A stretch of DNA of 64,000 nucleotides. It comes from Streptomyces griseus (lineage in GTDB: Bacteria > Actinomycetota > Actinomycetes > Streptomycetales > Streptomycetaceae). The notes beneath the pieces were generated by a model, which saw only the letters and a list, made by a program, of their open reading frames with translations, did no database searches and was not told the DNA's origin. The DNA lies in assembly GCF_001715295.1 (NCBI RefSeq), contig NZ_MDKB01000006.1:81375-145374 (forward strand), in the 5' to 3' direction. The translations under genes and the position numbers were made by a program. Position 1 is the stretch's first letter. Each line of letters starts with the position of its first letter. This document shows positions 61,412 through 64,000 of this stretch, one piece after another.

Positions 61412-62107
61412 TCAGCAGCGGCCGTCCCGCTCCTGCGGCGGCCGGGCCGAGGCACGGTCCAGCAGGCCCGTACGGGCGGCCAGGGCCGCGGCCTCGAGGC
61501 GGGATCCGACGCCCAGCTTCATCAGGACGCGCTGCACGTGCGTACGGGCGGTGCTGGGTGCGATGGCCATTGCGGCGGCGATCCGCCGGGTGTCCTCCCC
61601 CTCGGCGACCCGGACCAGCACCTCGACCTCGCGCGGGGTCAGCATGCCCAGCAGCCGCTCGCCCTCGTCGTCCGGCCGGACGACCGGGTGGAGGAGCTCC
61701 GCGAACGCGCCCCGCAGCAACTGCGGGGCGACCGCGACCTCTCCGGCCCGCGCTCTGGTCATCGCGCGTTCGACGCCCTCCATGCGCTCGTCGTGACGCA
61801 CGTAGCCGGCGGCCCCCGCCGCGAAGGCGGCGGCGATACCGAGCGGGCTGGGTACCGGCCCGAGCACCACGACGGCCACCTGCGGGCGCTCCCGCCCGAT
61901 CCGTACGATCGGGTCGAAGGCCCCCGGTTCGGCCGGGGCCGCCGTACCGAACAGACAGACCTCCGGCGCCCGGCTGACCACGAGTTCGGCCGATCCAGCG
62001 GTCGGCGCGGCCGCCGCGAGCACCCGGTGACCCCGCAGTCTGAGCGCCGAGGCGAGCGCCTCGGCGAGCAGGCGGTGGTCGTCGACCACCATGAGCCGCA
62101 CGCCCAT
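61412..62107 (-). CDS. LuxR-type regulator with degenerate receiver domain
   Basis: A 231-residue protein. V-V-D-D-H keeps the acidic pair, but where the phospho-acceptor Asp belongs the sequence is E-V-C-L-F-G-T-A-A-P, with Gly near residue 54, so phosphorylation is unlikely. The LuxR HTH is intact: L-T-P-R-E-V-E-V-L-V-R-V, then I-A-P-S-T-A-R-T-H-V-Q-R-V-L-M. No kinase adjacent. ATG 62107. Ligand binding or a constitutive state is inferred. Confidence 0.88.
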   Translation of the reverse strand: MGVRLMVVDDHRLLAEALASALRLRGHRVLAAAAPTAGSAELVVSRAPEVCLFGTAAPAEPGAFDPIVRIGRERPQVAVVVLGPVPSPLGIAAAFAAGAAGYVRHDERMEGVERAMTRARAGEVAVAPQLLRGAFAELLHPVVRPDDEGERLLGMLTPREVEVLVRVAEGEDTRRIAAAMAIAPSTARTHVQRVLMKLGVGSRLEAAALAARTGLLDRASARPPQERDGRC

Positions 62108-62283
62108 CGAGACAGCCCCCCTGTGTACAGCGCCGTACCGCTGTGTGACCCCGGAACAGGCCCCCCGGCCCTCTGCCCCGGCAAGTTACACGCTTGTTCG
62201 ACGTGCCGCGCCCTGTACCGGGCAGAAGCCACTCGGAATGCCGGATTCTGTTCCCTCAGGTCCACGTGCCGGGCGGAAAACGA

Positions 62284-62321
62284 TCGGCCCTGCCGGTCGA
62301 ATGATCAACCGGCAGGGCCGA
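62284..62321 (-). terminator. Terminator of the PQQ-propeller gene
   Basis: A perfect 14-bp stem (62284-62297 with 62308-62321) and 10-nt loop, followed on the minus strand by CGTTTTCC, 35 nt after the stop. Confidence 0.85.
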
Positions 62322-62355
62322 CGCTGCACACCGTCGCGGTTCACCCGCGCACGGG

Positions 62356-64000
62356 TCAGCCGGTGGTGAAGGAGACGACGAGGTAGCGCTTGTCGCCCAG
62401 TCCGCTCTTGCTGGGCTTGCTGACCATCTTCTCGGAGATGAACAGCCGCCCCTTCTCGTAGATGTACTCGGCGTAGTCACCGGAGAAGCTGGTCTCCGCG
62501 TCCCGGACCGCCTTCTCGTCCGGGTTCTCCATCAGCACGGTCTCCTCGAACGTGGAGCCGTCGATGGAGACGATCTGGCCGCCCTTGTCGTACGGGGGCT
62601 CCTTGTACGCGATGACGTCGGTGCCGTCCATGCGCAGCGGCCTCAGCGTGTAGCGGTCGCCCGCGTCCGCCCTGCCGCCGACGAGCTTGCCGGTCGTCAG
62701 GTCGAAGGCGACGATCTCGTTGGTGTCGCCGTACTCCCCGCCGCCCTCGTGCTCCTCGGTCGGCAGGTACAGCCGGTTGTTGCCGACGGCCAGGGACTGG
62801 CAGGTCTCGACCTCGGTGGAGCCGCAGCGCGCTCCGTACTTCTCCGCGTCGGCCGAGATGCGCACGATCAGCTTGCCGTTGGCTGCGTCGATCGAGAAGA
62901 AGTCCGAGATGCCGCTGCCGTCACCGGCGGTGTCGCCGACGTCGGCGGCGACCACGAGCGGCTTGGTGGAGACGATGCTCGCGAACTCGACGCCGGCCGG
63001 CATGTCGTACGAGGACAGCGGTGCGCCCGTGGTCGGGTTCAGCGACTGCACCGTGAGCTGCGGGTCGTCGTAGGTGCCGCACTTGCGGACCACGGCGAGG
63101 GCCTCGCCGCCGCCGTACCCCATGTCGTAGCAGCCGTTGGTGTCGGCCTTCGGCTTCCACAGCTCGGCGCCGTCCGCGAGGTTGAAGGCGGCGCCGCCGC
63201 CGGTGCCGCCGGCGGCGACCGTGGTGCCGCTGAGGGTGACCTCGCCGAACCGTACGGGCTCGTCACCACTGGCGGCGGAGGTGACCGACTTGCTCCACAT
63301 CAGCTTGCCGGTGGCCAGGTCCAGGGCTCCGACCTGGGTGCAGGAGGGGTACTTGTCCTGCGCGCTCGGCTTGGCGTCCTCGAACGCGATCGCCGTCCTG
63401 AAGTCCTTGCTCATGTGCCGGGAAGCGGCGCAGAGCTGGCCCTTGAGCGGGATCGACCAGAGCTTGGTGCCCTTGGCGAGGTCGTAGCCGGTGATCTCGT
63501 AGACGCCGGTCTTCACGTACGCCTTGTCGGTGACCCAGGAGCCGTCGACGGTGGTGGTGTCGGTGACCTCCGGCTGGGGGAGCTGGAAGCCGACCTTCGA
63601 CTTGGTGTCGGCCGGCGCCTTCTCGCTGCCGCCGCCCTTGCCGCCCTCGTCCTCGCCGCCCTCGCCGCCGGTGGGACCGGCCGAGGACGCCTCGGTCTCC
63701 TTGCCGCCGTCGTCACCACTGCCGGTGGCGTAGATGACCCCGCCGCCGACGATCAGCACCACGGCGACGGCCGCGGCGACGATGATCTTCATCTGGGTGG
63801 TGAACCGGCCGCCGCTCCCGCCCTGCGGGGGAACGTACTGCGGCTGCATCGGCGCGGTCGGGTAGCCGTACCCCTGCTGCGGGTACGTGCCGGGCTGTCC
63901 GGGCGGCGGTCCCTGCGGGAAGCCGTACCCGGGCTGGGCCGGCAGCGTCTGCGGGTAGCCGTAGGCGGGGTCCTGCGGCGGACCGCCGGGCGGCGGCGTC
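62356..64000 (-). CDS. Membrane-anchored PQQ-type beta-propeller protein (5' end outside window)
   Basis: At least 548 residues. The visible N-terminus is a Pro/Gly/Gln/Tyr-rich cytoplasmic stretch (Y-G-Y-P, P-G-Q-P), then a membrane anchor near the M-K-I-I-V-A-A-A-V-A-V-V-L-I-V-G-G segment, a Gly/Glu-rich linker, and an outside domain with repeats such as G-Y-D-L-A-K-G-T-K-L-W, A-L-D-L-A-T-G-K-L-M-W and A-F-D-L-T-T-G-K-L, typical of PQQ-like propellers, with conserved Cys pairs. An internal ATG at 63849 is unlikely to be the start because the frame stays open and low-complexity to the window end. Function unknown. Confidence 0.85.
   Translation of the reverse strand, partial: TPPPGGPPQDPAYGYPQTLPAQPGYGFPQGPPPGQPGTYPQQGYGYPTAPMQPQYVPPQGGSGGRFTTQMKIIVAAAVAVVLIVGGGVIYATGSGDDGGKETEASSAGPTGGEGGEDEGGKGGGSEKAPADTKSKVGFQLPQPEVTDTTTVDGSWVTDKAYVKTGVYEITGYDLAKGTKLWSIPLKGQLCAASRHMSKDFRTAIAFEDAKPSAQDKYPSCTQVGALDLATGKLMWSKSVTSAASGDEPVRFGEVTLSGTTVAAGGTGGGAAFNLADGAELWKPKADTNGCYDMGYGGGEALAVVRKCGTYDDPQLTVQSLNPTTGAPLSSYDMPAGVEFASIVSTKPLVVAADVGDTAGDGSGISDFFSIDAANGKLIVRISADAEKYGARCGSTEVETCQSLAVGNNRLYLPTEEHEGGGEYGDTNEIVAFDLTTGKLVGGRADAGDRYTLRPLRMDGTDVIAYKEPPYDKGGQIVSIDGSTFEETVLMENPDEKAVRDAETSFSGDYAEYIYEKGRLFISEKMVSKPSKSGLGDKRYLVVSFTTG

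Overview
The window is high-GC actinobacterial DNA that looks like the core of a Streptomyces chromosome. It has many GTG starts, dense ATGA/GTGA start-stop overlaps, and families typical of the genus: two Rpf-LysM muralytic enzymes, XRE/DUF397 pairs and orphan LuxR-type regulators. The order divIC-eno-rpf-rpf-P450-mazG, then mfd, glmU-prs-rplY-pth, ppc, a desaturase/TetR pair and galT-galE-galK matches, as I recall it, the core of the S. coelicolor chromosome. That comparison is from memory, not a search.

Layout. 1-450: end of a Phd-type antitoxin and its RelE/ParE toxin. 488-9944 (all minus): Ppx/GppA phosphatase, DUF501, DivIC, enolase, two secreted Rpf-LysM proteins (the first behind a c-di-AMP ydaO-type riboswitch), a P450 with a repeat-rich N-terminal extension, MazG and a SurA-like lipoprotein. 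10256-14705: an accessory patch of SMI1/KNR4, SUFU and DUF4265 genes, integrase and transposase debris, a possible immunity gene, and the C-terminal part of an RHS polymorphic toxin that ends after its HINT domain. 14824-17240: secreted DUF1524 nuclease-like lipoprotein, an SCO6745-type protein and a divergent TetR. 17350-25139: mfd, a VapBC pair and an FtsX-type ABC exporter. 25140-30484: low-complexity DNA, an XRE regulator divergent from an NCS2 purine permease, then a coupled set of a Cys-rich protein and two YeeE/YedE half-transporters. 30485-31975: no convincing gene, but a 160-bp MITE-like element. 31976-33791: an RsbW-like ATPase / XRE / DUF397 module. 33923-37086: DHA2 MFS exporter with divergent MarR, and a coiled-coil protein.

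37448-42234 is the most unusual locus. Two minus-strand genes overlap by GTGA; each joins a toxin-like enzyme domain (WHH nuclease; deaminase-like) to an immunity-type SUKH domain. A divergent pair encodes a YwqJ-like deaminase and a SUKH-3 protein. None has a visible secretion signal.

42306-64000 is mostly core: orphan histidine kinase, an HTH protein next to tRNA-Gln, glmU, prs, L25, pth, a membrane protein, ppc, desaturase/TetR, Uma2-type nuclease, trans-aconitate methyltransferase divergent from a MarR (with three operator-like palindromes between them), an orphan response regulator, GNAT, the gal operon, a second response regulator lacking its phospho-acceptor Asp, and a membrane-anchored PQQ-type propeller protein cut by the window end. 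Bidirectional hairpin terminators separate several convergent gene pairs.
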